Assembly (NCBI GenBank): GCA_035627675.1
Contig: DASPLH010000169.1
Span: forward strand, 1-24,840
Reading direction: 5' to 3'
Origin: DASPLH01 sp035627675
GTDB taxonomy: Bacteria > Acidobacteriota > Terriglobia > Terriglobales > Acidobacteriaceae
Length of the DNA: 24,840 nucleotides
The notes under the pieces were generated by a model. The model was not told where the DNA came from, did not search any database, and saw only the letters and a list, made by a program, of their open reading frames with translations. The translations under genes and the position numbers were made by a program. Below are positions 1 through 7,574 of the stretch, in pieces. Each line of letters begins with the position of its first letter. Position 1 is the stretch's first letter.

Positions 1-1
1 T

Positions 2-1795
2 GCTCCATTCCGTCGGGACGGTCTCACGGTCATCCGGGAAACCGCCAGCCAGGCGTACTCCGGCGGGCCCGCCGTCTTCGTTCTGAACGACGGTGCCCTC
101 ATCCTCCAGGGAGATCGCCGCTACTCCTATCGCCACCGAATCGTCCGTGTGCTGAACCGTGAAGGCGTCATCGCGTTCGGCGAGGTCACAGTGCCGGGTG
201 GAGCAGAGATCCTGCGCCTGCGGACGATCAAGGTTGACGGGCAAATCTTCGAACCCGAACTCAATCACCACAAGGCCACAATCTCGATGCCGGCCCTTGC
301 GCCGGGAGACGCAATCGAACTCGAGTACGTCGAGCACGCCGCACCCGATGAGCGGGAACAATTCGAGTTGGCCTCGTTCGACGCACCAATCATTCTTTCG
401 AGGTACAGCGTGGTTGCTCCGCCGGAGGTGGCGGTCGCAGCCGTGCGCCATGCCCCGGCTCCGGTGATCTCCGCCGCCGCCGACGCAGTGCTCACACGCA
501 CGTGGGACCTCAGCGAGGTGGCGCAAGCAGCGCGAGAGGTCGCAATGCCCGGTTCCGGAGTGCTCCCAGCGGTCGTGGTGGAGCCAGCCCCTGACTTTCT
601 CGCCAACGGCAGACGTGATGTTGCAGACGCCATGATCGCGGCAGCCCGTCCCGGCCCGCGGGTTGCGGCACTTGCGCGCGAACTGCACGGCGCGGACGAA
701 GCCTCCACTGCGCAACGGCTCTATACGGCTGTCATGTCCCGCGTCCGAGCCTCGGGCCACGCCATCTCCGGCGAATTTGCTTCGGCTGAAGAATCGCTGG
801 AGCGCGGCGAAGGCAGCCGGGCCGCGACCCTTCTGGCGCTGGCGCGTGCCGCCGGACTCCATGCTGAACTGGTACTGGCACGCGAGATCGATGCCGACGA
901 TGCACTCGCCTCCTACGCGCATGAGTTGGCCGTCTTTCGTTTTCGCGACGGCTCACAGTGGACGGCGGACCTGGATTCAACTGGCCTGCCCCTCGGAAGC
1001 TACGCACCGACACTCGCGGCGAAGGTCATGCGCATCGTGAGCGTCGGCCCCGACGCCAGCGAAGTGGCCGATGCCGCCTTCGCCGAGCTGGGACCTCCGC
1101 TGCGCGAGGAGCGCAGCACAGCCGAGGCCGACGTGAGGATCGAACCCGATGGGACATTGAAGGCGAGCGTTGCCATCAGGATGTCGCCGTGGCGCGCTGC
1201 GCAGATGAGGAGCGTGTTGCGCGGACTCACGGCAGCGGAACGGCCGAAGTTCTTCCAGGAGCTTGCGATCCGGCTCTTCCCCGGAGCGACGCACTCGGAA
1301 GGCCGTGTCGAACACGAGAACGATGTGAATGAGCCGCTCGTGGTGCGAGTGGAATGTGAAGCCCCGGCCTGGGTGGTATTCAAACCCGGTGGGGTGGATG
1401 TCGATCAGATCGCGCCGGGTCTTGGGCTGCGCCACATCTACGGCCGGCAGCCGTCACGACGGTATCCTCTTGCCGTGAATACGCTCCTTTTCGAGACTGC
1501 CGACTTCCGCGTCCGGCTGCCGGAAGGAGTCACGTTCGCGATGCCGGTGCGCCGCAGTGTTCAAACGGAGTTTGGAGACTATGGTCTCGAGCTGAAACAA
1601 CTCGATAGCCGCACATGGAACATGCGGCGTTCGTTCAACATCCGGATGCAGGTCGTCTCGCCCGAGCGCTACGACGGGTTCAACCAGTTCGCGGCGAACA
1701 TCGAGAGCATCGAGCGCCGACGGATGTCCCTTGTGGGCGTGCCGGCGCCTACGAGCGTTTCGCGCGCCATGCCACCTGGAGCGAACGCGGATTAG
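2..1795 (+). CDS. DUF3857 protein with degenerate transglutaminase-like domain (5' partial)
   Basis: The frame is open from the first bases of the window, so the true start lies upstream; the GTG at 149 is only an internal codon. The first ~110 visible residues (VLNDGALIL, YRHRIVRVLNREG, ELEYVEH) match a DUF3857 beta-sandwich, and the middle part matches the transglutaminase-like fold usually fused to it. Where active transglutaminases have Gly-x-Cys before the helix, this protein reads GEGSRAATLLALARAAGL, so the nucleophilic Cys is absent. The His (YAHELAVF) and Asp (TADLD) positions remain recognisable. I infer a non-enzymatic, probably periplasmic protein-binding or scaffold role. The last ~200 residues form a beta-rich region that I cannot assign. 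It is convergent with the small membrane protein downstream. The family call is firm; the function is unknown. Confidence 0.85.
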   Translation, partial: APFRRDGLTVIRETASQAYSGGPAVFVLNDGALILQGDRRYSYRHRIVRVLNREGVIAFGEVTVPGGAEILRLRTIKVDGQIFEPELNHHKATISMPALAPGDAIELEYVEHAAPDEREQFELASFDAPIILSRYSVVAPPEVAVAAVRHAPAPVISAAADAVLTRTWDLSEVAQAAREVAMPGSGVLPAVVVEPAPDFLANGRRDVADAMIAAARPGPRVAALARELHGADEASTAQRLYTAVMSRVRASGHAISGEFASAEESLERGEGSRAATLLALARAAGLHAELVLAREIDADDALASYAHELAVFRFRDGSQWTADLDSTGLPLGSYAPTLAAKVMRIVSVGPDASEVADAAFAELGPPLREERSTAEADVRIEPDGTLKASVAIRMSPWRAAQMRSVLRGLTAAERPKFFQELAIRLFPGATHSEGRVEHENDVNEPLVVRVECEAPAWVVFKPGGVDVDQIAPGLGLRHIYGRQPSRRYPLAVNTLLFETADFRVRLPEGVTFAMPVRRSVQTEFGDYGLELKQLDSRTWNMRRSFNIRMQVVSPERYDGFNQFAANIESIERRRMSLVGVPAPTSVSRAMPPGANAD

Positions 1796-1804
1796 CGGCG
1801 CAAC

Positions 1805-1828
1805 AAGAAAGCCCCGCAGTGCGGGGCT
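1805..1828 (-). terminator. Intrinsic terminator of the small membrane protein gene
   Basis: A perfect 8-bp stem (AGCCCCGC / GCGGGGCT, 1810-1817 and 1821-1828) has a 3-base loop. Read on the minus strand it is followed by TTTCTTGTT. It lies 22 bases after the stop of the minus-strand gene at 1850. It also sits just past the stop of the plus-strand DUF3857 gene, but has no T-run in that direction. Confidence 0.8.
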
Positions 1829-1849
1829 CATCCGAATCTTGTTCGTTCT

Positions 1850-2140
1850 CTAGACGCCGTACTCGTGACGCATCTCGCGGATGGAAGCCATTCCGCGCTG
1901 TTCCGCCTGCTCGGCAAAACGCTCGCTGATCTGCTGAAGCGTGGCGAAGATCTTCGTGGCGCGATTGACGTAGTCGGGCGCGTTCTCCCAGATGTCTTCG
2001 AATTTTTCAGGGTACTCCGAGGCCAGCAGAGCCAAACCACCCGCCATGAGCGCGATTCCTGCCGGACGCTTGCCCGTGACAGCCATGTAAACGCCCGCTC
2101 CAAGACTGCCGAACACGATTGCTTTCTTCCAGGTCTGCAT
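1850..2140 (-). CDS. Small membrane-hairpin protein, unknown function
   Basis: A 96-aa protein starting at ATG 2140 with a strong ribosome site (GGAGGAG, 4 bases upstream). Residues ~5-22 (KKAIVFGSLGAGVYMAVTG) and ~25-42 (RPAGIALMAGGLALLASE) form two short Gly/Ala-rich hydrophobic segments joined by a basic turn, which looks like a membrane hairpin. The remainder (ENAPDYVNRATKIFATLQQ and on) is a charged amphipathic helix that would stay in the cytoplasm. An intrinsic terminator follows, so it is probably monocistronic. I do not recognise a named family. The clean start, Shine-Dalgarno site and terminator make it a convincing gene; the function is open. Confidence 0.8.
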   Translation of the reverse strand: MQTWKKAIVFGSLGAGVYMAVTGKRPAGIALMAGGLALLASEYPEKFEDIWENAPDYVNRATKIFATLQQISERFAEQAEQRGMASIREMRHEYGV

Positions 2141-2338
2141 TATTCTCCTCCGCTTCCCGGCTTCGGCGGGTGCACCCCGCGCGGGTGGGTGAACTACAGG
2201 TCCAGCTTCCTTAGAATGCGTCTCCAGTGTAGTCGTTGCATTCGGGATGCGCCATGACCTCGGTTATCTTGCATTTCCGTCGAACTGGGGTGTTGAATCT
2301 TTCTAAGTAGCACTACCCCAAGAACTCAAGGGCTACAG
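2141..2338. other. Intergenic region with divergent start sites
   Basis: About 200 bases between the minus-strand small membrane protein and the plus-strand SnoaL-like gene. It must hold both promoters, but I see no convincing -35/-10 pair. A GC-rich stretch at 2160-2190 (CTTCGGCGGGTGCACCCCG) can fold weakly. Confidence 0.4.
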
Positions 2339-2749
2339 ATGAACTTATCCCCCGAAGCAGTGCGAGCGGAAGTCGCGCGGTTTTGGAACACTTTCATTTC
2401 CAAGTCGAGCGAAATGCTCGAGGAATTCTACGCTCATGAATCGACCGTGTTCGGGACTGCGAGCACTCGCTCCGAACCGGGCCGGCTTGCTGCCACGCGA
2501 CGCCAGCGCGAATACTTCATCACCCAATCGATTCTCCGGGCCAACACCGGCGTGGTCGATGTCATCATGCTCGACGAGCGGAGCGCGGTCGCGACCTACA
2601 CGTTCCAGTTCCACGCCTCGAAACTGTCCAGGGCGGCGAAACAGCAGGAAGAACACATTGGCCAGGGTCGCGCTACCCAGGTGTTCGGGATCGATACGGA
2701 TGGCAAGATTCGCATCTTCCACGAACATCTGTCTCTGCCCGCCAACTAG
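2339..2749 (+). CDS. SnoaL-like / NTF2-fold protein
   Basis: A 136-aa protein starting at ATG 2339, with a weak AAGGG about 7 bases upstream. The pattern fits the NTF2-like superfamily (SnoaL_3/DUF4440 type): an N-terminal helix ending FWNTFISKSSEMLEEFYAHE, then VFGTAS, a helix with RQREYF, then strands VVDVIMLDERSAVATYTFQF and TQVFGIDTDGKIRIFHEHLS. The length is typical of the single-domain family. These folds either bind small ligands or act as small isomerases or hydrolases; no catalytic residues can be assigned here. It lies 130 bases upstream of the DUF2383-like gene on the same strand, so a shared transcript is possible but not shown. The fold is likely; the function is unknown. Confidence 0.75.
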   Translation: MNLSPEAVRAEVARFWNTFISKSSEMLEEFYAHESTVFGTASTRSEPGRLAATRRQREYFITQSILRANTGVVDVIMLDERSAVATYTFQFHASKLSRAAKQQEEHIGQGRATQVFGIDTDGKIRIFHEHLSLPAN

Positions 2750-2878
2750 CGATTCCGGCGGCTCGGGGGAGGGCAAGTTCTTCCCGGCCGCCCCAATTTC
2801 CACCCTCCGCCATGTCCCCGCAACCTCGGCCTCCGCGCCTTGCATCTCACGCGCAACCCATTCACCTGGGAGGCCAAA

Positions 2879-3337
2879 ATGGCGAACAACGAGAGCACTA
2901 TCAATGTTTTGCAGAAGCTCATCGAGACGTGCCGCGACGGGCAGAACGGTTACCGTGAAGCCGCCGAGAACGTTGACGATCACCAACTCCGGCAGTTCTT
3001 CAACGAGCAATCGCTCGAGCGGGCGCAGTTCGCGGGCGAACTGGAGAATCACGTGCAGCGCCTCGGAGAACACGACCCCAACCGCAGCGGCAGTATGAGG
3101 GGAACGCTCCATCGCAAATGGTTCGACCTGAAGCAGGCTTTGGGCGGAGGCATAGCGAGCGTGCTCAGTTCGGTTGAACAGGGCGAGGATCGAGCGAAGG
3201 AGCAGTACGACGAAGCCTTGCGCGACGAAAGCCTTCCATCGGACATCCGCGCGGTCGTGCGCCAGCAGGCCGATCGCGTCATCTCGGCTCACGATCGTGT
3301 CCGGGACTTGAGGGACCGGTACAAGAAGGCAGCGTAA
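2879..3337 (+). CDS. DUF2383 / PA2169-family four-helix-bundle protein
   Basis: A 152-aa protein. I place the start at ATG 2879 because GGGAGG lies 5 bases upstream (2868-2873); an in-frame TTG at 2840 would add 13 residues with no ribosome site. The sequence is almost wholly helical. It opens with TINVLQKLIETCRDGQNGY, followed by EAAENVDDHQLRQFFNEQS and ERAQFAGELENHVQRLGE, the signature of the PA2169/DUF2383 family, which resembles ferritin-like bundles. The C-terminal half (VLSSVEQGEDRAKEQYDEAL, VVRQQADRVISAHDRVRDL) completes the bundle. Family members are often linked to stress responses, and the ECF sigma factor next door, convergent, fits that loosely. No di-iron ligand set is obvious, so I do not propose an enzymatic role. 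Confidence 0.85.
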   Translation: MANNESTINVLQKLIETCRDGQNGYREAAENVDDHQLRQFFNEQSLERAQFAGELENHVQRLGEHDPNRSGSMRGTLHRKWFDLKQALGGGIASVLSSVEQGEDRAKEQYDEALRDESLPSDIRAVVRQQADRVISAHDRVRDLRDRYKKAA

Positions 3338-3346
3338 TCAAGCCGA

Positions 3347-3369
3347 GGGCTCGCGTCATCCGCGGGCCC
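3347..3369. terminator. Probable bidirectional terminator hairpin
   Basis: GGGCTCGCG (3347-3355) pairs with CGCGGGCCC (3361-3369), with one G-U pair and a TCATC loop. It lies between the convergent stops at 3337 and 3397. The following GCCTTTCC is only a weak U-tract, so termination strength is uncertain. Confidence 0.5.
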
Positions 3370-3396
3370 GCCTTTCCGCATCCACCTTCAACAACG

Positions 3397-4020
3397 CTAT
3401 GCCGCTTTTTGCGTCACTTCCAGTTCGCGCTCTACTTTGAGCATTGCGCGGAGCTTGAGCCTGGCTTTGTGCAACTGTGACTTGGTGTTTCCGATGGTGC
3501 AGCCAAGTATCTCCGCGATCTCATCGTGCTGATATCCCTCCACGTCGTGGAGCACCACCACGGCCCGGTATCCCGGAGGAAGGCTCTCGATGGCCCGTTG
3601 CAGCGTGACGCGGTCCACGAGGTTCTCCAGCACGGAGTCCTGTGCCCCGAACAACTCGGCCATCTCCTCCGCCCCGTCGTCGTGCGTAGGCTCGTTGATC
3701 GAAATCTCGGTTGCCCTCGACGAGCGTTTCCGCAAGTACATCAGCGCTGAGTTGACCGCGATGCGGTGCAGCCAGGTCGAGAACAGCGAGTCTTCGCGGA
3801 AAGTGTCCAGCTTTCGGTAGGCGCGCAGGAACGATTCCTGTACGAGGTCTTCCGTGATGGTCACATCGCGTACAAGAGAGAAACAGACACCGAACACTCT
3901 CTTGCAGTAGCGGCGGTACAGCTCCGCAAACGCGGCATTGTCGCCGGCTTTTGCGCGGGCGATCGTCTCATTCTCGGAGTGCTTGACCAAGCTCCTGTCT
4001 GGATACATCGTGCGCCCCAT
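3397..4020 (-). CDS. ECF-type RNA polymerase sigma-70 factor
   Basis: A 207-aa group 4 (ECF) sigma factor that would direct RNA polymerase to a dedicated promoter set. Region 2 spans about residues 30-98: FAELYRRYCKRVFGVCFSLV, then EDLVQESFLRAYRKLDTF and the DNA-contacting STWLHRIAVNSALMYLRKR. Region 4 spans about 138-192: LQRAIESLPPGYRAVVVLHD, EGYQHDEIAEILGCTIGNTKS, QLHKARLKLRAML. AGGA lies 7 bases before ATG 4020; a second ATG four codons in is also possible. No anti-sigma gene is adjacent, which is unusual for this class. The gene is divergent from the PilZ gene and convergent with the DUF2383-like gene. Control by an unlinked anti-sigma factor or at transcription is inferred. Confidence 0.93.
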   Translation of the reverse strand: MGRTMYPDRSLVKHSENETIARAKAGDNAAFAELYRRYCKRVFGVCFSLVRDVTITEDLVQESFLRAYRKLDTFREDSLFSTWLHRIAVNSALMYLRKRSSRATEISINEPTHDDGAEEMAELFGAQDSVLENLVDRVTLQRAIESLPPGYRAVVVLHDVEGYQHDEIAEILGCTIGNTKSQLHKARLKLRAMLKVERELEVTQKAA

Positions 4021-4211
4021 GCTCGCTTCCTATGGTGGTAGTAGAAGCGTATGAGAGGCGGGACACGTGCCGATGGGCTGTGCGTCAAGGCGCGCCACGC
4101 TCGATGGCAACGCTCATTTGCGCTGCATGGTTCAGGGCGGCCGGAGGAGCAGCCGGTGATCACGCCCGGACTCGACCTTCGGTAATGTGCGCTCCGCCCT
4201 GGGAACGGGCA
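4021..4211. promoter_or_regulatory. Divergent promoter region between sigma factor and PilZ genes
   Basis: About 190 bases separate the two divergent starts, so both promoters should lie here. I do not see a sigma-70 consensus pair. The plus-strand reading frame is open through the region, but its Arg/Ala/Cys-rich translation does not look coding. Confidence 0.35.
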
Positions 4212-4808
4212 ATGATATGCCGCATGAGTGGGGATTTGGTTTACCGGATTTTCTCCGGCTGCCGTCACCAGTTTTCATGGCCGCGGCGGGCCGAAGATGG
4301 CGATTACTACCAACTGTGCGTCCACTGCGGCGTGAAATATCGTTACGACTGGGGCAAGATGCGTCGCGTGGCGCGTCTCGCCGAAGATGAGCCTGCCGAG
4401 CAGAATCATAGCTTGATGCGCAAGTGCGGCAAGAAGATCGCGTGGACTCCGCGCGAGCGCCGCCTCCGCCACCGTGTTCCGCTCTTCTTCCGCGTGCCCG
4501 GGACTGACGCATGGGTCGAGGCCGAGTGTGAGAACATCAGCCGCACCGGCGTACTGCTCCGCTCGCCCATCGGCATTCAGATCGACGCACACCTCGAGTT
4601 CACCCTCGAGATGCCTCGCGAGCTGACGGGCGATGCTCCTGCGGAAGTGCGCTGCATGGGAACCGTCTGCCGGGTCTCGAGCGGCAAAGAAGCTCAGTCG
4701 TTCCTGATTGCGTGCTCGATCGCCGGGTATGAGTACGCTGAACAGCCGAAGAGGCCCGGCGCTGCCGCGAACGTTGTGGAGATCACGAAGACCGCTATCC
4801 GCCGGTAA
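4212..4808 (+). CDS. PilZ-domain protein with N-terminal zinc-ribbon-like segment
   Basis: A 198-aa protein. ATG 4212 has GGGA 7 bases upstream; ATG 4224, four codons later, is an equal alternative. The frame is open further up but non-coding in character. Residues ~17-47 carry C17, H19 and the C36-V-H-C39 pair within GCRHQFSWPRR and YYQLCVHCGVKYRYDW, which looks like a small metal site. From ~residue 80 a PilZ domain follows. It shows the c-di-GMP-binding RxxxR (R84-R88 in RRLRHR) and the NxSxxG motif (N108-I-S-R-T-G113), then beta-barrel strands such as HLEFTLEMP and VRCMGTVCRV. Both ligand motifs are intact, so c-di-GMP binding is likely. The target is unknown. No SD-linked partner follows; the metallopeptidase starts 62 bases downstream. 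Confidence 0.85.
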   Translation: MICRMSGDLVYRIFSGCRHQFSWPRRAEDGDYYQLCVHCGVKYRYDWGKMRRVARLAEDEPAEQNHSLMRKCGKKIAWTPRERRLRHRVPLFFRVPGTDAWVEAECENISRTGVLLRSPIGIQIDAHLEFTLEMPRELTGDAPAEVRCMGTVCRVSSGKEAQSFLIACSIAGYEYAEQPKRPGAAANVVEITKTAIRR

Positions 4809-4870
4809 GCCGGCGACACCACTCGCTTCCTGGGCCAGAATCCCGTCCCCTGCCGCGCATCCAACGCGGC

Positions 4871-5740
4871 ATGCAATGGAGACCAGGTGGCCGGAGTAGA
4901 GACTTGGAAGACCGTCGCGGCGGTGGCTTCGGCGGGTTCGGCGGGTTCGGCGGAGGCATGCCGATCCGCGTCGGAGGCCGCCTCGGCATCGGCGGCTTCC
5001 TCCTGCTGCTCCTGTTGAGCGTCGTATTCAAGCAGGACTTCCTTTCGGTTCTCGGCGGTGGGCAGGCCGGCGCTCCCGCCACTTCCTCGCGCCCGGTCAA
5101 TGATCCGGCGGAAGAACCGATGGTGCAGTTCGTGTCATTCGTTCTTGATGACACCCAGGCTACCTGGTCAAGGCTCCTTCAGGAGCGTGGCGTTCAGTAT
5201 CCCAGAGCCAAGCTCGTGCTGTTCCGCGATGCGGTGAGTTCCGCCTGCGGCTCCGCGCGGTCGATCACCGGTCCGTTCTATTGTCCCGCCGATCAGAAGG
5301 CGTATATCGACCTCGGCTTCTATGACGAGCTGAAGCAGCGGTTCGGGGCTCCCGGCGACTTCGCGCAGGCCTACGTGCTCGCGCACGAGATCGGCCACCA
5401 CGTCCAGAACGTGCTCGGGATCGAGGAGAAGGTTCGGCGGGCGATGCGCAGTAACCCGGGAGAGCGCAATGCGCTTTCCGTGCAAATGGAGCTTCAGGCC
5501 GACTGCTTTGCCGGCGTGTGGGGACACTCCACCGCCGAACGCAAGATACTGGAGAGCGGCGACGTCGAAGAAGCACTCACGGCTGCCTCCGCCATCGGAG
5601 ACGACCGCTTGCAACGGATGAGCGGTCGCCAGGTAAGTGCCGACACGTTCACGCACGGTTCGTCGGCCCAGCGCGTGGAGTGGTTCCAGCGCGGGCTCCA
5701 GTCGGGCGACCCGGAAATGTGCAACACCTTCGGCCAGTGA
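4871..5740 (+). CDS. Neutral zinc metallopeptidase, YpfJ family (PF04228)
   Basis: A 289-aa membrane-anchored putative metallopeptidase. It begins MQWRPGGRSRDLEDRRG, the usual family N-terminus, which supports ATG 4871 despite a poor ribosome site. A Gly/Phe-rich stretch (~17-30, repeated GGFGGFGG) precedes one membrane segment at ~38-53 (GIGGFLLLLLLSVVF). The catalytic part contains H172-E-I-G-H176-H, giving two zinc ligands and the general base. E207 in MELQADCFAGVW is the likely third ligand. Conserved family segments YPRAKLVLF, ACGSA, GPFYCPADQKAYIDLGFYDEL and AYVLAHEIGHHVQN are all present. Length matches the family. Members are annotated as neutral zinc metallopeptidases, but physiological substrates are not established. 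It may be co-transcribed with the cNMP-binding gene 94 bases downstream. Confidence 0.94.
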   Translation: MQWRPGGRSRDLEDRRGGGFGGFGGFGGGMPIRVGGRLGIGGFLLLLLLSVVFKQDFLSVLGGGQAGAPATSSRPVNDPAEEPMVQFVSFVLDDTQATWSRLLQERGVQYPRAKLVLFRDAVSSACGSARSITGPFYCPADQKAYIDLGFYDELKQRFGAPGDFAQAYVLAHEIGHHVQNVLGIEEKVRRAMRSNPGERNALSVQMELQADCFAGVWGHSTAERKILESGDVEEALTAASAIGDDRLQRMSGRQVSADTFTHGSSAQRVEWFQRGLQSGDPEMCNTFGQ

Positions 5741-5834
5741 GTGCCGTGCAGCTCGGTTGCGCGGGACTGCTGCGCCAACCGTCCGGAGTGGCTGCTATCC
5801 TTGTGCACGAGCCCACAAGGGATAACCAGAACGA

Positions 5835-6272
5835 ATGCGAGCTTCCCAACAGCAACTGCTGTCCATCGTCAGGATGGCAAAGAACCGCCTGGAGTACCTG
5901 ACCGACAACGACTGGATGTTGATGATGGATCGCGCCCGGCGGCTGACGTTCGCCCCCGGCTCGCCGTTGATCCAGGAACGCAAATCCGTTCGGACCCTGT
6001 TCCTGCTTGCCGCCGGAAAACTCACGGTTAGCGTCAAGGGCGCCGCTGTCGCCCACATCGCGCCCGGAGAAGTCTGCGGCGACATGGCGTTTCTCGAGAA
6101 CAGCATCGCCAGCGCAACCGTCACCGCCGACGGAGATGTAGAAGCCTATGCGCTGGAATGGTCCGCGCTCTCCGACCTCTTCGAGCTCTACCCCCACCTG
6201 GCGTCGCGTTTCTACCGCTCGCTTGCCGTCAGCCTCTCGAGAAGGCTGCGCCAACAGCTGGTCTCCGGCTGA
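5835..6272 (+). CDS. Single-domain cyclic nucleotide-binding (CRP-like sensor) protein
   Basis: A 145-aa protein made up almost entirely of a cNMP-binding beta-roll: LTFAPGSPLIQERKSVRTLF, then LAAGKLTVSVKG, the phosphate-binding-cassette region APGEVCGDMAFLENSIASATV, and the helix DLFELYPHLASRFYRSLA. The usual cassette pattern GE-x-G-(E/D)-(L/M)-A-x(3,5)-R is present as GEVCGDMAFLENSIASATV. The ligand-contacting Arg is replaced by Ile/Ala, so cyclic nucleotide binding is doubtful. There is no C-terminal HTH, so it is not a CRP-type transcription factor by itself and may act through a partner protein. ATG 5835 has AAGGGA about 12 bases upstream; ATG 5874 is a less likely alternative. Confidence 0.85.
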   Translation: MRASQQQLLSIVRMAKNRLEYLTDNDWMLMMDRARRLTFAPGSPLIQERKSVRTLFLLAAGKLTVSVKGAAVAHIAPGEVCGDMAFLENSIASATVTADGDVEAYALEWSALSDLFELYPHLASRFYRSLAVSLSRRLRQQLVSG

Positions 6273-6336
6273 CCGGGGGACACCCGGCGCGGTCTCTTAA
6301 ATGTCGGTTGGGGCGGCCGCGCCTGACCCGCAGCCT

Positions 6337-6819
6337 TTACCGGGCGACGGCCGCCGCGTTGTCGCCGTGAAGGTCAGAAATCGACCGGTATCTGGACGCG
6401 AGGTTGCCAACCAGGCCGTCTGCCATCGGAATCCAGATTGAGATCTGAAGAGCGGCAATCGTCACGATGGAGTACAGCCGCGTCCGCACCGCAAGGTTCA
6501 GCAGCTTGCGCTGCTCGGCCGACAGCTCCGATCGGCTGGCTGTGATCTGGTGAATTACCACGGCGCAGTTGTGCGCGATGGCCTTGGTGTACTGCAACAT
6601 CACGCGGCTGCGCTCCTTGCGATACCACCGGAACTCTGCCGCTGTCAGCCGCTTCTGCACGGCGGCAAGCTGCGCCGGATCGACGAGGTTCAGGAAGGCG
6701 GGCATGTCGAGTTCCTCCAGTCCTGGCGATCCAGTGCCCCGCAAGCTGTATTGTGCTCGCACTTCGAGCAGGAGCAACGTTATGGCGATCAATACGACGA
6801 TGACAATGAAATAGATCAT
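6337..6819 (-). CDS. Single-pass membrane protein, unknown, coupled to upstream gene
   Basis: A 160-aa orphan. The start is set at ATG 6819 because it overlaps the stop of the preceding gene as ATGA, a translational-coupling arrangement. An open upstream extension to 6930 would overlap that gene by over 100 bases and has unconvincing composition. Residues 1-18 (MIYFIVIVVLIAITLLLL) are a clear membrane segment. The middle (LDMPAFLNLVDPAQLAAVQK, RLTAAEFRWYRKERSRVML) is helical and charged. Near the C-terminus LYSIVTIAALQISIWIPMAD may be a second membrane segment. I do not recognise the family. Coupling to the seven-segment protein suggests equimolar production and perhaps a complex. Confidence 0.75.
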   Translation of the reverse strand: MIYFIVIVVLIAITLLLLEVRAQYSLRGTGSPGLEELDMPAFLNLVDPAQLAAVQKRLTAAEFRWYRKERSRVMLQYTKAIAHNCAVVIHQITASRSELSAEQRKLLNLAVRTRLYSIVTIAALQISIWIPMADGLVGNLASRYRSISDLHGDNAAAVAR

Positions 6820-7574
6820 CGGTTTATCAGCTGCTCCAGCGCATGATTCCAGCGCTGAACAGTGGCATGTTCCGGAAGCGTCCTTCGCTGGTCGCGAGCG
6901 TAAGCCGGCGATACCAGATACGCGATCCACACGCCGATCGCCACGAGATAGGCAGAGGTGTTGACGAGAACGAAGATACGCTGGCTTGCCATGCCCGGAA
7001 TGCCGCTACGTATGGCTGCGCCGGCGGCGGCGACAGAACACGTCACGCCCAACCCGAGGGCGATCCCCATGGCGTAAGAACGCCAGGCCACACCGAAGGT
7101 CTTGCAGAACAACATGAGCAGCAGCAATAAACCGCCGATCAGGATGTTCGAACTGCGCTGCAGCACGATCACTCCAGCGGTGACCCTATTGATGTCGGCT
7201 CCTGGAGCAAGGAAGCCGGAGACGATGCAGAACACGATCAGTACCGCGAACGCCCACTTGAACAGCAGCGCGCCGAGGTCGGCGAGCGCGTCATAGGGTT
7301 CGAATACGAACGTGTACAACTCATACACGACGGCGAAGCTGAGGATGGCGTCGATAAGTTCCGCTGAGTAATACGAGTAAAAGTACGTCGGCTCGCTTCC
7401 AAAGCGATAGACGCCGAAGAGCAGGGCCGCGCGCACCACGTGCGACACGGTGTAGGCAAAGAAAACAGGAAATTGCCTGTAAGTTTTCCTAACGAACATC
7501 ATGATTGCCAACGACGCCTGCAACAGCGGCCCGGCGATCCAGATCGCGTAATTGATGGTGTCGAGGGGTATCAT
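6816..7574 (-). CDS. Seven-segment integral membrane protein, unknown
   Basis: About 252 aa from ATG 7574; GTG 7583, three codons earlier, is an alternative. About seven hydrophobic segments can be seen: INYAIWIAGPLLQASLAIMM, FPVFFAYTVSHVVRAALLFG, LIDAILSFAVVYELYTFVF, GALLFKWAFAVLIVFCIVSG, ILIGGLLLLLMLFCKTFGVA, YAMGIALGLGVTCSVAAAGA and FVLVNTSAYLVAIGVWIAYL. No catalytic or transport motif is obvious. The start codon lies at the edge of a perfect 15-bp inverted repeat (7558-7604), so translation could depend on RNA structure. A short peptide gene lies just upstream on the same strand and a single-pass membrane protein follows through an ATGA overlap. I can give no function; similar orphan proteins occur in Acidobacteriota as far as I recall. 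Confidence 0.8.
   Translation of the reverse strand: MIPLDTINYAIWIAGPLLQASLAIMMFVRKTYRQFPVFFAYTVSHVVRAALLFGVYRFGSEPTYFYSYYSAELIDAILSFAVVYELYTFVFEPYDALADLGALLFKWAFAVLIVFCIVSGFLAPGADINRVTAGVIVLQRSSNILIGGLLLLLMLFCKTFGVAWRSYAMGIALGLGVTCSVAAAGAAIRSGIPGMASQRIFVLVNTSAYLVAIGVWIAYLVSPAYARDQRRTLPEHATVQRWNHALEQLINR

Noticed and set aside
2345..3292. 315-aa minus-strand open frame
   Set aside because: It is antisense to the SnoaL-like and DUF2383-like genes, both of which have family signatures on the plus strand.
6820..6930. N-terminal extension of the 160-aa membrane protein
   Set aside because: It would overlap the upstream membrane-protein gene and hide the natural N-terminal membrane segment; the ATGA overlap supports the shorter start.
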